From contig NC_134283.1 in assembly GCF_949628215.1 (NCBI RefSeq), positions 22,670,975-22,734,974 on the forward strand: a stretch of 64,000 bases of DNA, given 5' to 3'. Shown here one piece after another: positions 51,301-63,400 of this stretch; the first letter of the stretch is position 1, and each line of letters opens with the position of its first letter. Origin of the DNA: Phalacrocorax aristotelis. Taxonomy: Eukaryota > Chordata > Aves > Suliformes > Phalacrocoracidae. The position numbers and the translations under genes were made by a program. The notes below the pieces were generated by a model. The model was not told the DNA's origin, did not search any database, and saw nothing but the letters and a program-made list of their open reading frames with translations.

Positions 51301-53110
51301 TCAGCTGGCCAGAGCGGATGACTACGAACAAGTCAAAAATGTTGCTGACTACTACCCTGTGAGTGCTTTGGGGTGAGGGCCATGGGGACTGGTGCCAGGA
51401 CCTGCTCTGGATCAGAGCTTCTCAGGGGTTGGGGGAACCTGTGGATTGAAAGCCTGGGGAGGGGGTTGCATATCTTCTGCTGTTACTGTTGGTCCTCTGC
51501 TCTGCTTGGCCAAGATGGAGTTGTCTTGGCTGGGATGTTGTTGGTTTGTTAGTCATGGTTAGCAGTGGTGTTAGGGAGACCAGGTGTGCCCTATGCACCC
51601 TGTCCCAGGGTGTGGGAACTGCCCTCACCACCAAACCCTTGAGGTATCGGTGTGGCAGCAATGACAGGCTCTTCGGCCGGTTGGGGATGGAAATGTCCCT
51701 TCAGTGAGGTGGTGTGCCGTATCTCCAACTCTAGTAGGTCACTCTGAGCTCTGGTTCAGTCTCAGGGGAGATGCTGACCTAGGAGGACATGCTTGGATGT
51801 GTGCAAGTTCCTTAAGCTGCTCTTGTGCATGGCTGGAGCTTGTTTTGGAGTTAGAGGACTGTGTTCGCTTGCTGAAGCAGCCAGGGCATGTGCCAGTGTT
51901 TGGGCACAGGGGCCTGGCCCAACCGCTCCGGTCTGTACGTGGAGGGGTCTGTACCTGGTGTGTCCTCCCTGCAGACTTAAGGTGATGATATGGCTTTGAG
52001 CACTGCACATTTCAGAGAAGGGGTAGCATCTCTGGCTGGACAAGCTCACAGATGAAATAAAGGCTTCCTCTGCCTTATGGGGCAATTGCCTTCAGCTGGT
52101 GTATGTGCAGTGCAGCCTCGGCAGCATCCACTTGCCAATGCTCATGTGTCCACAGGGCAGACTCTTGGTTTCTGTGTTGTCTGCTGAACTGGCATGGTGG
52201 CTGGGTGTTTGTTTGATGTACAGGGCCCAGGGATGCTGCTGAGCTTGGAGGGCTTTGGATTTTGGGTATATCTTCTTACAATGTATTCCTGCAGGAGTAC
52301 AAGCTGCTATTTGAAGGAGCTGGCAGCAACCCTGGAGACAAGACGCTTGAAGACAGGTTCTTTGAGCATGAGGTGAGTGAGCCCCAAGATATGGTTTAGT
52401 GGGGGACTTGGCAGTATTAGGTTTATGGTTGGACTTGATGATCTTAAAGGTTTTTTCCAACCTAAATGATTCTGTGTGCCTACCTGTGCCATTTGCAGAG
52501 CTCAGGGTGGCAGCAAGCTTGTCTGATGCCCTGTCAGCAGTGTTGTGGACAAAGAGTTTGGGGTGAGGAAAAGGATACTAGCCCTCTGCTCCAGTGAGGG
52601 AATGGGTGCCCAGCATGGTGCTCAGTCCATGTTCTCACCCAGGCAGATTAGTGTAGTGTGAGAGGCAAGTTTGGGGCTGCTGGTGGATATTTGGTCCATC
52701 GTTAGCAAAACCGGAGCGCAATTATGTGGGAAAGGAGGATTTTTCAAATGTCAGGGCCAGTCCTGAGCCATGTGCTATAGATCAGAGCTGCCCCGATGAC
52801 CTAGAGAGGACAGAGCAGGATACCTGTGCTGAGTCCCCCAGCCTGCTGGGGAAGCCATGGGACCTCCCAGGTTGCTCCACACTTGCCTTGACCAGCTCCC
52901 CCCACCTGCAGCAGACAAGTGACATGTCCTCCTCTGGGCTTTCCCCAGGTGAAGTTGAACAAGCTGGCCTTCCTCAACCAGTTCCACTTTGGAGTCTTCT
53001 ACGCCTTTGTGAAGCTGAAGGAGCAGGAGTGCCGCAACATTGTGTGGATTGCAGAGTGCATTGCCCAGCGGCACAGGACCAAGATTGACAACTACATTCC
53101 CATCTTCTAA
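18368..53110 (+). CDS. ATP6V0D1: ATP6V0D1, V-type proton ATPase subunit d 1
   Basis: Coding exons: 18368-18497, 28674-28845, 43413-43591, 46625-46704, 50475-50552, 51182-51358, 52295-52372, 52949-53110. All introns are GT-AG with matching phases; the total is 1056 nt, 351 residues, exactly the human length. The protein runs from [20 protein letters not shown] to [11 protein letters not shown] and is nearly identical to human, differing mainly in the first 45 residues (exon 1). Subunit d is the soluble funnel on top of the V0 c-ring that couples it to the V1 central stalk, so the pump can acidify lysosomes, endosomes and other compartments. d1 is the ubiquitous isoform. The ATG has a strong context (GCCGCCATGT). 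An in-frame ATG at 18287 could add 27 residues if transcription starts early enough, but it lies above the CLEAR boxes. Confidence 0.98.
18498..28673 (+). other. ATP6V0D1 intron 1 (10.2 kb)
   Basis: T- and G-rich intron without recognised exons or RNA genes. A small (ACC)n repeat is at 21576-21599. Short open frames on both strands have no family features. Confidence 0.85.
21576..21599 (+). repeat. (ACC)n microsatellite
   Basis: Near-perfect ACC triplets inside intron 1. Confidence 0.85.
30076..30094. repeat. Poly-T run
   Basis: Nineteen T residues in a row on plus. No flanking element was recognised that would make it a retroposon tail. Confidence 0.85.
42345..43155 (+). mobile_element. 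CR1 LINE remnant, sense orientation
   Basis: The left part (42345-42425) resembles the end of the CR1 reverse transcriptase frame: the translation [18 protein letters not shown] parallels the CR1 motif RPHLEYCVQFWAPHYK. The right part (about 43020-43155) resembles CR1 3' UTR (GGAGGTTGTG, then AGCTGGACAAAGCCCTGAGC, GACCTCCAGAAGTG, TTCCAAG). The middle is too decayed to align by eye. An old, 5'-truncated copy; boundaries are approximate. Confidence 0.75.
43592..46624 (+). other. ATP6V0D1 intron 3
   Basis: No repeat family or gene was recognised in this intron. Confidence 0.8.
46705..50474 (+). other. ATP6V0D1 intron 4
   Basis: Contains a possible ancient CR1/L3-type remnant (48640-49280). No gene was recognised otherwise. 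Confidence 0.8.
48640..49280 (+). mobile_element. Possible ancient CR1/L3-like LINE remnant
   Basis: Phrases such as AATCAATGTGGATAAATGTG, GGAGGTAATCCTAACTTTGC and GGGATTCCTCACCTGGAAGA resemble, in the expected order, amniote CR1/L3 lines near the end of the reverse transcriptase frame. Divergence is high, so this would be an insertion older than modern birds. Boundaries are guesses. Confidence 0.4.
50553..52294 (+). other. ATP6V0D1 introns 5 and 6 (with exon 6 at 51182-51358)
   Basis: The non-coding stretches 50553-51181 and 51359-52294 show no recognised repeat, RNA or alternative exon. Confidence 0.75.
52389..52476 (+). mobile_element. CR1 LINE 3' end
   Basis: Matches the common avian CR1 3' terminus: ATGGTTTAGTGGGGGACTTG, GGTTGGACTTGATGATCTTA, TTTTTTCCAACCTAAATGAT, TCTGTG. 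A short, 5'-truncated, sense-strand copy. It is better preserved than the copies at 42345 and 48640, so it is younger. It starts 17 bp past the exon 7 donor of ATP6V0D1. Confidence 0.92.
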
Positions 53111-54342
53111 CCTTGCTCTGCTCCTGTTCAACTCTCCTGCCCCTGGAGTCCAGAGTAACCCCAGTCTAACTCTCTGACTTATCCCTTGCCCAGATTCCGG
53201 GGATGTCCCATCTGTGGAACTGGCTCAGATGAGGAAACTGTACAGTTGTTAGTTAAATTATTCACAAGCTGAAGTTTGAGTTGTGTGTGCTGTGAGGGGT
53301 CCGGAGGGACCAGTGGCACAGGCTTGTCCCTCTTGTGTAGCAGGAGGGACACCTCCTGTTGTGTAACTAATAGTCGCCATGTTGCTATACTAATCTGCTG
53401 TATGCGCTTATGCTCGTAGAGCAAGCACCAGCCAGGGGATTGCTGCCTCCAAGGGGTTCCCACTGCCACAGAGGAAGGCATCAGGTCTGCCATGGCGGGG
53501 GTCCTCTGTCAGTGCTCTGCACGCCTCCTAGTCAGTGTTGTTCCTGTGAGATTTAGTCTGAGTGTGATTTGTAGCATAGCCCATGCTGCTGTGCAATCCC
53601 TGCATCCCCCTGTAGCTAACCTTGACCTGGGAGAGACCGAGCAGCCCTGGCCAGGACTGGGATGGGACCTGTGAGAACACAAGGGCAGAGCCAGAGTGCT
53701 TGTGGAGCATGTTCCTCCCTACTCTGGCAGCATTTGCACAAGTGCAGCCTCACTGTGTCCTCAGAAGCAGCTCTAATCAGTCTCCCTTTCAGCTTGAAAA
53801 GGTTCTATAAGGTGGCTGAGCTCCTTTTCCCCTGAAGACCCATGGCTTGGAGTTTACTGGCACAACCAGCAAGGGTCGAGGCTCCTTTTGGTTTGCAGAT
53901 GGTGCTGGACACCTGCACCACCTCAGGGCAGACAGCCAGGCTGGTGCAGCCTCCTCCCATGCACAGGGTCTCCAGGCTGGCACTGCTGTGGAGCTGTACA
54001 GGCACAGCTGCCCTTGGGGTCTGACTCTGCTCTGTCACCCTGATGAGTGCAGAGGGCAGCTGTTGGCAGAGACGTCCCATGCCCTATCTAGCTCCTGCCC
54101 ATCTGTGGTTAGGGGCTGGGAGCCAAGCCCTGGGCATGGTGTGGCAGCTCTGCTCCTTGCTGCTTGAGGTCTGGGAGCTGCCCTGCAGTGATCTGGTATT
54201 GGGGAAGTCTCACTGGTGCGAAACACATGCTCAGTGCTGCTGCTGGGAGGGATGGGTGGAGAGTGGGTCTGTCCCAGCTTGTGCTGTGGTCACCTCTACA
54301 GTGTTTGTTATCCTGCGATCCTCTCTTCTCTACCCCAATAAA
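53111..54342 (+). other. ATP6V0D1 3' UTR
   Basis: From the stop codon to the first good AATAAA. No intron signal or second gene was recognised. The UTR is about 1.23 kb before the cleavage site. Confidence 0.7.
54337..54342 (+). terminator. ATP6V0D1 polyadenylation signal AATAAA
   Basis: A perfect AATAAA followed within 60 bp by TG- and CT-rich sequence (GTGTTCTCCCTGC). Confidence 0.75.
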
Positions 54343-55013
54343 TATCTGCCTACTGCACTGTGTTCTCCCTGCTTCCTTGGGTGCCTGCTCCCACATCTCC
54401 TAGAGGAGCCTGTGTCAGCCATGGGGCCTCTTACCGAGGGAACTGGATATTTGTAGTAGTGGAGCCTGGTCTGGGTATGACTTGGGGCCACCCCTTAGGG
54501 CCCTGGGCATTCCCACTCCAGCCCAAGCTGTGGCTGCTGCCTGCTCTCTGGGTGCAGCTGGGTGTTGAGCTGAGCTGGTGGGTGACCAGGAGGTGTAGCC
54601 CTCACTGCTCAGCCAGCTGTATGTAAGTGAGCTGCATTGCCTATGCCCTGGCTTTGCTAAGTTTGACCCTTGCACCTGGGCTTTCTGTGCAGGGTTGTCT
54701 GTGTGGCACCATCACCCTTTCCATCCTTGGCCCAGCAGAGCAATGGAGTCAGACCAAAGCAAAAAGAAGCCTTGGGGGTAGGGCTGGGAGGTAAGGGGGA
54801 GTGTGTGCAAGCTCTTCCTAGATGGCTGACCCTTTCTCTTGGGGCTGCCTGTGGCACCTGCTGTCCCATGCAGGGCTCTTGCCACAGTGCTTGGTGTGGT
54901 ACCAGCTGTGACCTAGCTCAGCTCTGCTTGTGGTGCAGGGCATCCCTGACCAAGCATTGCAGTGCTGCACCTGGAAGGAGACTGCTAGAGCCTGGTGGCA
55001 TGTCAAGAACAGA
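54343..55013. other. Intergenic between convergent ATP6V0D1 and HSD11B2
   Basis: About 670 bp between the two poly(A) signals. No feature was recognised. Confidence 0.7.
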
Positions 55014-55019
55014 TTTATT
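55014..55019 (-). terminator. HSD11B2 polyadenylation signal AATAAA
   Basis: TTTATT on plus, AATAAA on minus, 517 nt beyond the HSD11B2 stop; 55020-55535 is then 3' UTR. Confidence 0.7.
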
Positions 55020-55535
55020 TAAAAAGCAATAATCATGTAGTTCATCTCATGAAGAGCTCTGCAGCCTGGCCTTGGCTCCTCTGCTTGCCAGGAGTACGTG
55101 GAGTGTGTAATGAAGGGCAGGGGCTGGCGTGGCAGTGGCCACAGGGTCCCAGGCCTGACCCAGCCAAGAGGAGATGGAGACAAATGCTTGCAACTCTGAC
55201 AGCAGTGAGGAAGATGTTTGGTAGCTGAGAAACACTAGAGGTACATCCCAGCCTCTGGTACAGAGCTACAGAGTCAGGCAGGGGCTGCCCCCTTGGAGGA
55301 TGCATGTTTAGAAAAAATACAAAAACAAGGTCTCTAGAAAATGTTGATTCTTGCACAATAGAAAATAGATCTGCTTGATTTTCAAAAGCAATTTGGTTTT
55401 TAACATCTAGTGCTGATTGTTCCTCCACGGTGCAGGAGGATGATGCCAGCAGGTGCGCATGTGCTCAGGGGCTGGTGTGCCTGGAAATCCTGGGAGAAGG
55501 CTGGCTCCTGCCCTGCGGCAGCATGTGGGCTGAGG

Positions 55536-57418
55536 TCAGGCTGCCTTCGTGTCGTTGTGGTCCCCTTGACGCAGCGCTCGGGGCAGCTTGGGGTTGATGA
55601 AAAATCCTTTCAAGAACAAGTCTTGGACAAAATAGGGCAGGTAGCGGTGTATGAAATACATGAGCCCAAGGCCCTGCCCTGGGTAGTAGCGCACGGCTGG
55701 GTTGGCAGCCAGGAGCCCGTCTGTGATGCTGTTCACCACTGCGCTGAGGTCCTCCGCTGCCACCTTCATGAACTGTATGAACTGGCGGTTGATCTCTTCC
55801 ACATAGTCCTCACCATAGGCCTGCAGCAGCTCCTGGGGCAAGCTAGCCACCAGCCGCTGCTTCTGCTGGTTCCAGAAGGCAGGGTTGCATGTAGTCCCTG
55901 CAAGGACATGCCTCCCCCCTGAGCTGTGCGGCCCCGTCCTGTCCTCCATCCCTCCCTCCGCATAAATGCCAGCAGCCCCCAGTCCCCTCCCAGGAAGGTC
56001 CTGCTGAAACCCTGGCAGAGATCTGCCACAGTGGAAGCATGGTGAGAGGCCCATGGAGGCTATTCATAGCCTGGGACTGGACCAGAGGTCTCAGATGCTA
56101 CCTGCAGCAGGGATGGGGCTACCATAAAAGTGGCTGAGCTGGTCCAGCCAGTCCTGGTGGCAGAGGATCTGCTGGCAGGATTTGATCCAGACCCTGCCTC
56201 TCACCAACCAGACCCCAAAGGCCACAGGATGGCCACCATCCCTAGGGAGGTGGCCAGGGATGCTCAGAAGCTGCATCCTGCACCACTGGCCCATTGCTCG
56301 ATCATCTGCCTCCCCAGGGTATCTGTCCTTCACCTGCAGGTGCAGGCAGCAAGCGGGTGCCGACCCTCTTACCTGTTTTGTAGTAGCCAGGTAGGACGAG
56401 GCTGACTTTGACACCCCAGGGCTGGAGCTCGCTGCGGAAGGTGTCCATGAGCAGGCTGAGGGCTGCCTTTGAAGTCCCATAGGCTGCCAAGCAGGGGAAG
56501 GGCAGGTCACCTTGCAGGAGAGAAAGGATGAGCAAGTGGGCTCTCTGGCAGCTGCCCATGTAGCCAGGGGATGGCTTGTGCAGGGCTGCACTCCCAGCCA
56601 CTGCACAAAGAAAGGGCTTGGAGTGCCAGCTTGATGCAGCTGGCTGGGGAAGCAGAGGTGCCGAGAGGGGTGGGAGCCATGCCACACCATGTGGCTGCTC
56701 GACCCGCACCCAAACTCAGGGTGCCGGGGTCTGGTGGGCCACGCTGAAGGCAGGCTGCTCACCCGCAGGGCTGCTCACTGTGACAATGCGGCCGCCAGCA
56801 GAGCGGAGCAGGGGCAGCAGTCCCTTGGTGAGCTCCAACGAACCAAAGAAGTTCACCTCCATGCAGGTGCGAAACTTGCCCAGCGGTGAGAGCTCAGCGT
56901 CAGCAATGGTGTCGTTGAAGCCGGCATTGTTCACCAGGCCCCAGAGTCCTGCAGGGATGGCATACTTGAAGAGGTGACCCAAATGGGGGACCCCGCACCC
57001 TGGGGATTCCAGCTGCTCCCTGGCTTGTGGGGGTACTGCAGGGGAATTGTGGGGTGCCCCAGGACAAGCCCCATTAGCACAGGTGCCTGCAGGGATGCAG
57101 CTTGCAGCACAGAGCAGCACATGGAGGCTTGGCACTGCCATGCTGGCTGCAAGCTGAGGTCCCAGGGAGCTGCATGGTGCCCTGGGGTACGCCAAGGGCT
57201 CCTACCTGTGCTGTTGGTATGGGCCTGGATGTGCTGCAGGACGTGCTTGATGTCCTCTGGCTTGGTCAGGTCCATCTGCAGCAGCGTCAGGCTTGGCGAG
57301 CAGCTCCTGCGCAGCTCCTGGGCACCAGGACCCTGAGGGTCCAGAACACTGGCAAACACCCGAAAGCCCATGGCGTCCAAGTGCTGTGCTGTTGCCTGCC
57401 CGAAGCCCGAGTCACAGC
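55536..57418 (-). CDS. HSD11B2: HSD11B2, 11-beta-hydroxysteroid dehydrogenase type 2 (exons 2-5, 5' incomplete)
   Basis: Minus-strand exons: 57418-57206, 56948-56763, 56510-56373, 55897-55536. Phases agree; 899 nt encode 299 residues and a stop. The first exon in view opens with the rest of the NAD-binding loop (G)CDSGFGQ. Then follow [21 protein letters not shown] (the NNAG motif), [10 protein letters not shown] with the catalytic serine, and [10 protein letters not shown] with catalytic Tyr and Lys. Near the end is [20 protein letters not shown]. This is a classical SDR on the endoplasmic reticulum that oxidises cortisol or corticosterone with NAD+ to inactive 11-keto forms and so protects the mineralocorticoid receptor. 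The C-terminal tail ([15 protein letters not shown]) is shorter than in human. About 80 N-terminal residues, including the membrane helices and the start of TGxxxGxG, are encoded by an exon not found here. Confidence 0.95.
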
Positions 57419-60400
57419 CTGCAAAAGCCGAGTGGAGCCCTGCAGTGGCCCGTGACAGCTGCTAGCCATCTGTCCTCAGCACCCAGGGACACAACCCTCC
57501 CCCCAAATCCCCCCCAGCCCCGCCTCTCCATCCCCAGGGACCAAACTACTGGCACCAGTCCCCTACTCAGGGCTTGCTGCCCCACTCCAGCTCCAGGACC
57601 TGCCAGGGACATGACTTTGCCCTGGGGCATTCTAAGGTCATGGAGCTGCTGTTTTCTTTCCTATTGCACACAGGAGGAAGAAAACACTCCCTTATCTACA
57701 ACCCCATCGCCCCAGGCACCTCTCTGATGTGAGGTGCGGGTAAAAACGCTAGCATGGCAAGGCACCAGGACAGCCAGGAGTCCTGCAGTGGTGAGGGGCA
57801 GGAGCCATTACCCCCAAAATGTCCTCCAAAAGCACCACTGGGCACCAGCACAAGGCTCCATGGGGGAGACTGCCTTTCCCCGACTGCTTTTCACCTCCCA
57901 GAAATGGTGGCCAAGAGGCACAGCACTCCCTTACCTGGCTGGTGCTGAGAGGATTAAAATTGGGGGTGGGGGTTGTGTGTGGAAAAGAGGGATCCATCCT
58001 TCAAGGCGATGGGGATGTCCCCCGTGGGGGAGCAGTGGGCACTGCCATGCTTGGTCCATGCTCATCTCCTCTATCTCAGCTTGAGCAGGGTTACTGCATG
58101 TGACCCGTACCCACAAAGCCACTGTCTGGGTGGCTGGGGAACGGCCCAACAAACAAACAGCAGCAGCAAGGTACGTCAGCCCTGGGAACAGGGCTGATGG
58201 TGGTGGTGATAGCTTGGGGGGAGCCTGTGCTGTTGCCCAGTCACATTAACCATTAACAGGGCAGCCCCAAGGCCCCTGCACACAACCCCCTCACACACCC
58301 TCCCCCATCACCTGGCACCCTTGGGTGTTCCTTAGGACTTCCCTGAGAAAGGGCCCTACCATTGCCTGGAGCCACCCCAGGATGAACAGAATGGTGACCC
58401 TGGGCAGTGCCATTCACTCCATGACACCCTAGACCCCTCCCAGCACCCTTCTGACCAGCCCTGGGTTGGGTAGGGGGACTGGCTGCCCCCTCAGCTCCCC
58501 ACTCCTGCACCCCCAGGTTGGGACTGGGGCACTGCTGGCTCCAGCTCTCTGGGTGCCAGCTAAGCCATCCTTGGCTCAGCATCTGCAGGCCAGTCCCCAG
58601 CTCAGCTTTACTTTATTGCTGCATCAGAAACCCATGATAAAGGCCCTGGCCAGAGCCCATTGTGATAACACACCCTGGAGGTGCTCAGCTAGCAAGAAGG
58701 GGCTTCAGGGACCCTCCCCTTTCCTGGCAGAGCCACCCACCACAGGTACATGCCATGCTGGCTCAGCATCACCCCCGGCACCATCTCTGGTGCTGCAGGG
58801 GATGCTGAAGGTGCCACAGGCTGCCGGTGCAGCACATCCGCCTCTCCCCTTCCTGGGAACAGGTTGTGCTGCCAGCAGCCGGCCAGATAAGGTGCATTTC
58901 ATCTTTCCCAACAGGGCAGGAGAAAACTGCAATAAAGATAAGGTTTAAAAATAAAAGTGCTTGTGGCCACAGCCTCACCATGCTGCAGCCAGCACCCTGC
59001 CCGCTGCCGGGACACAGTTACCTGCGCTGCTCCTGCCCCAGCCATCAAGAAAAGCTTCCAAGCCAAACATGAAGTATCACCTCCCAAGCCTGAAAACACT
59101 GGGAAGCATCCCAAAAACCTCAGAGAGCCAGGGTTGCCAGCTTGTTTCGGACAAGCCTGGCAAGGAGGGAGCAAACGCGGCCATGTGCCAGCCAAGCCAG
59201 GTAGGGTTTGTTTTGCTTTAGAGGGATGGGGCGGTCAGAGAGCTTGTTTCGGAAGTTTTAATTTATTCACACACACACAAAAAAACACCACAAAAAACCA
59301 AAAACAAAACACACACAAAAAAAAACTCCTGGGAGGCCAGCTGGAGGCCCAGGGCCAGGAGGGTGAGGGTGCTCTAGTGTTATTTAAGGTCTCTGGAGCT
59401 GCTCAGCTTCCCAGCCACCATGCTCAGGCTTGGCCAAGATTGCAGGGAGGGAGAATTAAAGCCCCTGGGACCATAACACATGGCCCAAAAGCACAGCAGC
59501 TTGCTCAGGGCCATGCTTGCTCCCTGTGGCTACTGGCACACAAGCCGCCAGCCACCCTGGGGCTGGCGCAGGAGCCACAGTCACTGGCTCAGCCCTGTCA
59601 GGAGCACCGGAGCCAGCCAGTCTGCACAGCCCTGGTGAGGCTGGTGCTGGGCATGCTGCCCTCTGAGGATGCTGAATCACGAGGAGATGCTGGTGCCAGT
59701 TTCCACTGTCCGCCTCAGCTCCCAGCTTGCCAACCAGTTTTGCATCCATGCTGGTAGGAGGGACCATGGTCAGACCAAGCACAGGAGAAGCACAGCATAG
59801 GGAGCATGGCGGAGGACAGGCAGCTTGAAGCCCCATCACAACCCGCCACAGGCTCCAGGCCAGCAGCCAGACACTTTTGCTGCAACAGGAGCAGAGCCTG
59901 AGTTACAAAATCCAGGAGAGCTCTGCAGGCTCAGCAAGCAGGGGCAAACACCAGCCCTAGGGGCCAGCTGGACTTCTGCCGGAGCAGTAGGTCAGCAGCA
60001 ACTCCCCAGGGACTTTGCAGAAGCTCTAGCTGCTGCAGTGGCTCCTCCAGGAGCGGGGCATGTCAACCTCTGCTGGGATTTTGGCACAAAGAGCCCTGGC
60101 TTTACCCATCTTGATGAAGCAAAATGGGTTGGCCTCCTGACCGCTCAGGGAGGGTGAAGAGGATGACCATATGACATGGCATGCCCACCGCCCAGAGATG
60201 CCCCTTGCTGGTAAAACTGGAGGAGCTGACTTATGCCAGCATAAGTCAAAGCAGCCTAGCATCTCCCGGCCAACTCGCTGCTCAGCCATGGCAGGGGGCA
60301 GGCACCACTCATACTTCCTTGCTGCAGGGCCAGGCTACAGCACAGGCTCACATGCCACCAGCTGAAGCCACAGTCCTGGTTTGGCACTGGCACATTTTTC

Positions 60401-63400
60401 ATGTGAGTCAGGCACGGCACAGTGCTGGCTTTTTGCTGTCTCACGTATTTACACTGCTCCTGCAGCCAGGACCAAGGGTGCCATGCACAGACACATGCTC
60501 AGAATCAATGCCAGAGTTTGCTGAGTGGAGCTGAGACATGAGATAACACAGTCACTGCCCAGGAGCTGCCAAACCACAACTTCCCCACCACCCCCGCACC
60601 CAACACCAGGGTGGGTGGGCTGGTGGCATGGGGCCATGGTGCTCACCCCAGTACGACATGGGAGTGGCTTCCCCAACTGAGCAGTGAGCTGTGTATCCTC
60701 ATCCCCGGGTCACACACAATGGAGAGGACCAGCACTGACCTGCAAAACCTCAACAGTCAGAAACAAAGCTTGGCTGAAGAAGCTCCATGTGGCTACAAAG
60801 CTGCTTGGTGCCTGGGCACAGCAGCAGCTCCCCAGGAGTTGCTCTCTCCACAGCCACCCCAGCCTGGGACCCTGGCGTGGAAGCTGGAGAGGGGTTGCCC
60901 CAAGGCTAAGCATCCCTCAATGGACCAGCTCCCCCAGTTAGCCCTGGCAGCATGGGCAGCCCCAGGGGCACCCAGGTACCTGGCAAGGATGGGCTGAGGG
61001 CATCCTCTGGGGCACTCAACTCTCACAAAGCCCAGAGTCAGGTGGGTGCCTGTCAGCTGGGTCAGACATCTGGAGCAGCATCATCCCCTTCCCAGCTCTG
61101 CAGACCATTGCCTGGATGCCCTACATGTCCCCCCGCTACCACTCCCCAACTCCAAGGATATCAATTCCACCTCCTACACAGAGGTTTTGGGCTGTGTGTC
61201 CTACCACCCCACCCAAGATGCCTCACCAAGAAGGGGCTATCATCACTGTCACCAGCCTCCCAGCCCCAGGACAGTGCTGGGCTCAAGGACACCATCAGCT
61301 GGAGAAGTGCTGGGGCACTGAGGCCAAGCAGATTAGCACACTGAGCTGTTTGTTTCCATAGGCTCAAGCTCAAATCCTGCCTTGGATGCCAAGCTAAACA
61401 TGGCTGACATTTTGCTCAGAGGTGTTGCCTTCTGGCCCCAGCAGGATTCTCTACCACCACCTTGGATCCAGCTCCTCCAGGCACGGGACAGGTTTGAGCC
61501 CAGCCGCACCACAGGGAGGCTCAGCCAGGCACCTGAGTGGGTGCAGGAGGGACTGATCCAGGCTTGGCTGCTTGGGGGCAGTCATCCTGGCTCCATTCTG
61601 GGAGCACCATGGGGACCCTGCCGATGAAGAAGCCCAGGGCAAGGTGGGGTGGCTGGAGCAGGACACAGCAGGGATGGTGCCATCAGAGGGGATAGGACAC
61701 CCCAAAAGGGGTTTGGGGGGGAGGAGGTCCTTGCATGGGGCAGGACAAAGCACCCAGCAAAAGCATTTGCAGGCAGGGCCCTGTGGTCAACACCTCCCAG
61801 ATGCCATGCACATTTGGAGCAAGGAGTGATAAAGGGGTGATGTCAGTTCCAGGCGAGAAGGAACAAATTCTTGGCAGGGCACTGGGGAGGGAGGGGATGG
61901 CAGGAGCACCTGTGCCCATGGCAGCTGAGCTACCACATCCGCCTGCTGGCGCTCTCCTCCCTGGCCAGCCATCACCCGCTGCCCGCCTGCACCCACAGTT
62001 CTGCCAAGGGAGTGGGGCCAGGCAGGGGCACCAGCAGCCCCCACCCCACTGCAGCCAGCGGCATCACCGTCAACAGGAAACCGCACCCCAGCTGGCAGCT
62101 CACATGGCAGCGTGCTGTGCCAGCAGCAGGGTGTCCCTGCTCCCCACAGATGCCCCCCTGGGAGCAGCCCCAGTGCCCGGGTGCTGGTGGATGGGGCCAG
62201 GGTGGCAGAAGGTGGTAGCAGCCCTGATAATGCTGCTGCTGGTCCTCAGCATCTGGTTTCAGGAAGCCATGAGCCTAATTACATTAAATGAAATTAAACC
62301 CAGGGAGATGCCTTCAGGGATGACCCAAACCCCATCCCCAAATCCCCAGCAAGGAGACAATGCACAAGCTGCCCACCCAAGCAGCCTGGGTGGGCATCCC
62401 TGCAAAGCCTCAGCCTCCTTCCCTGGGCAGGACCTGAGGCAAGGGGGGGGCACACACTGCTCCCCCAGGCTCCCCACCCACAGCACAAGCAGAGGGAGAT
62501 TATGGATTATGGGCCCAGGTGCTGACAGCTCCTCCAGCACAGGGTGAAGTGCCACATCTGTCAGCACGTCCTATGGGGTGGGGTGGGGGCCAGACAGACC
62601 CCCAGCCCCCCAGAGAGGCCTCCGGACCATGGGAGAAGGTAGAGCTGGGGACACCCATCACCACAGGGAATATGAGGGTGACCCAAACCCCTCCCCATGC
62701 TGGGGACAAGGGGCAGATGGTATGAATTACAACAGATTAGCCAAGTGTTTCTGAAGCCTCACACACCATCACCTCCACCCAGGGAGATATCTTTCACTTA
62801 ATAAACCACAGAGAAGGAGGAAAATCTGATTTTCTGCCCAGACAACCTGAAGCAGCCAGGCAGAGATGACAAGTAGCCCCAAGGCTGGTGCAGATGTGAC
62901 CACAGCTCCTGAATTAAAGCCCATTTCTCAAGAGCAGGAGCCAGCTCTGGTGCATCAATATTGGGGGCCCAGTAGCACAAGAGCAGCCATGAGATAAATC
63001 AGCATGGGGAGCTGCAGCCCTCCCCGTCACTAAAATCCACCAAGACGCCTTATCCCCCTGCCAAATCTGGGCAGCAGATGCTGCTTGCTAATGAAGCCGG
63101 GAGCTTGTTACACAGCATATGGCCCTAGTGCAGCCGGGACAGAAATGAGCCCAGCCACCTTTCCCTGCACAAGGCCAGTGCCTGCTCAAGGCAGCCAGGA
63201 TCCACCCATAAGCTTACAGTCAGCCTCAGAGCTGGCTTTAAGCTCTCAGGAAGGTGGCTTGGCACCTATAACTGCTAAGCTCAGCCTAAGGGTTTGCACC
63301 AGCAGTGTCAGCACATGCAAAAACACCAATCTTCCTCAGACGCAGGAGAAGTAGGCACAGGACAGCCTGGTACATAGCCCAGCCCTGGCACAGCAGTGAT

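Noticed and set aside
55536-57418. Other SDRs such as HSD17B2 or a retinol dehydrogenase
   Set aside because: [23 protein letters not shown] and the neighbour ATP6V0D1 fit HSD11B2 best.
58957-59757. 266-residue open frame on plus
   Set aside because: It runs through the CA/A-rich simple repeat and has no recognisable domain.
61735-62547. 270-residue open frame on plus
   Set aside because: Low-complexity, no start context, domain or splice support; chance frame in GC-rich DNA.
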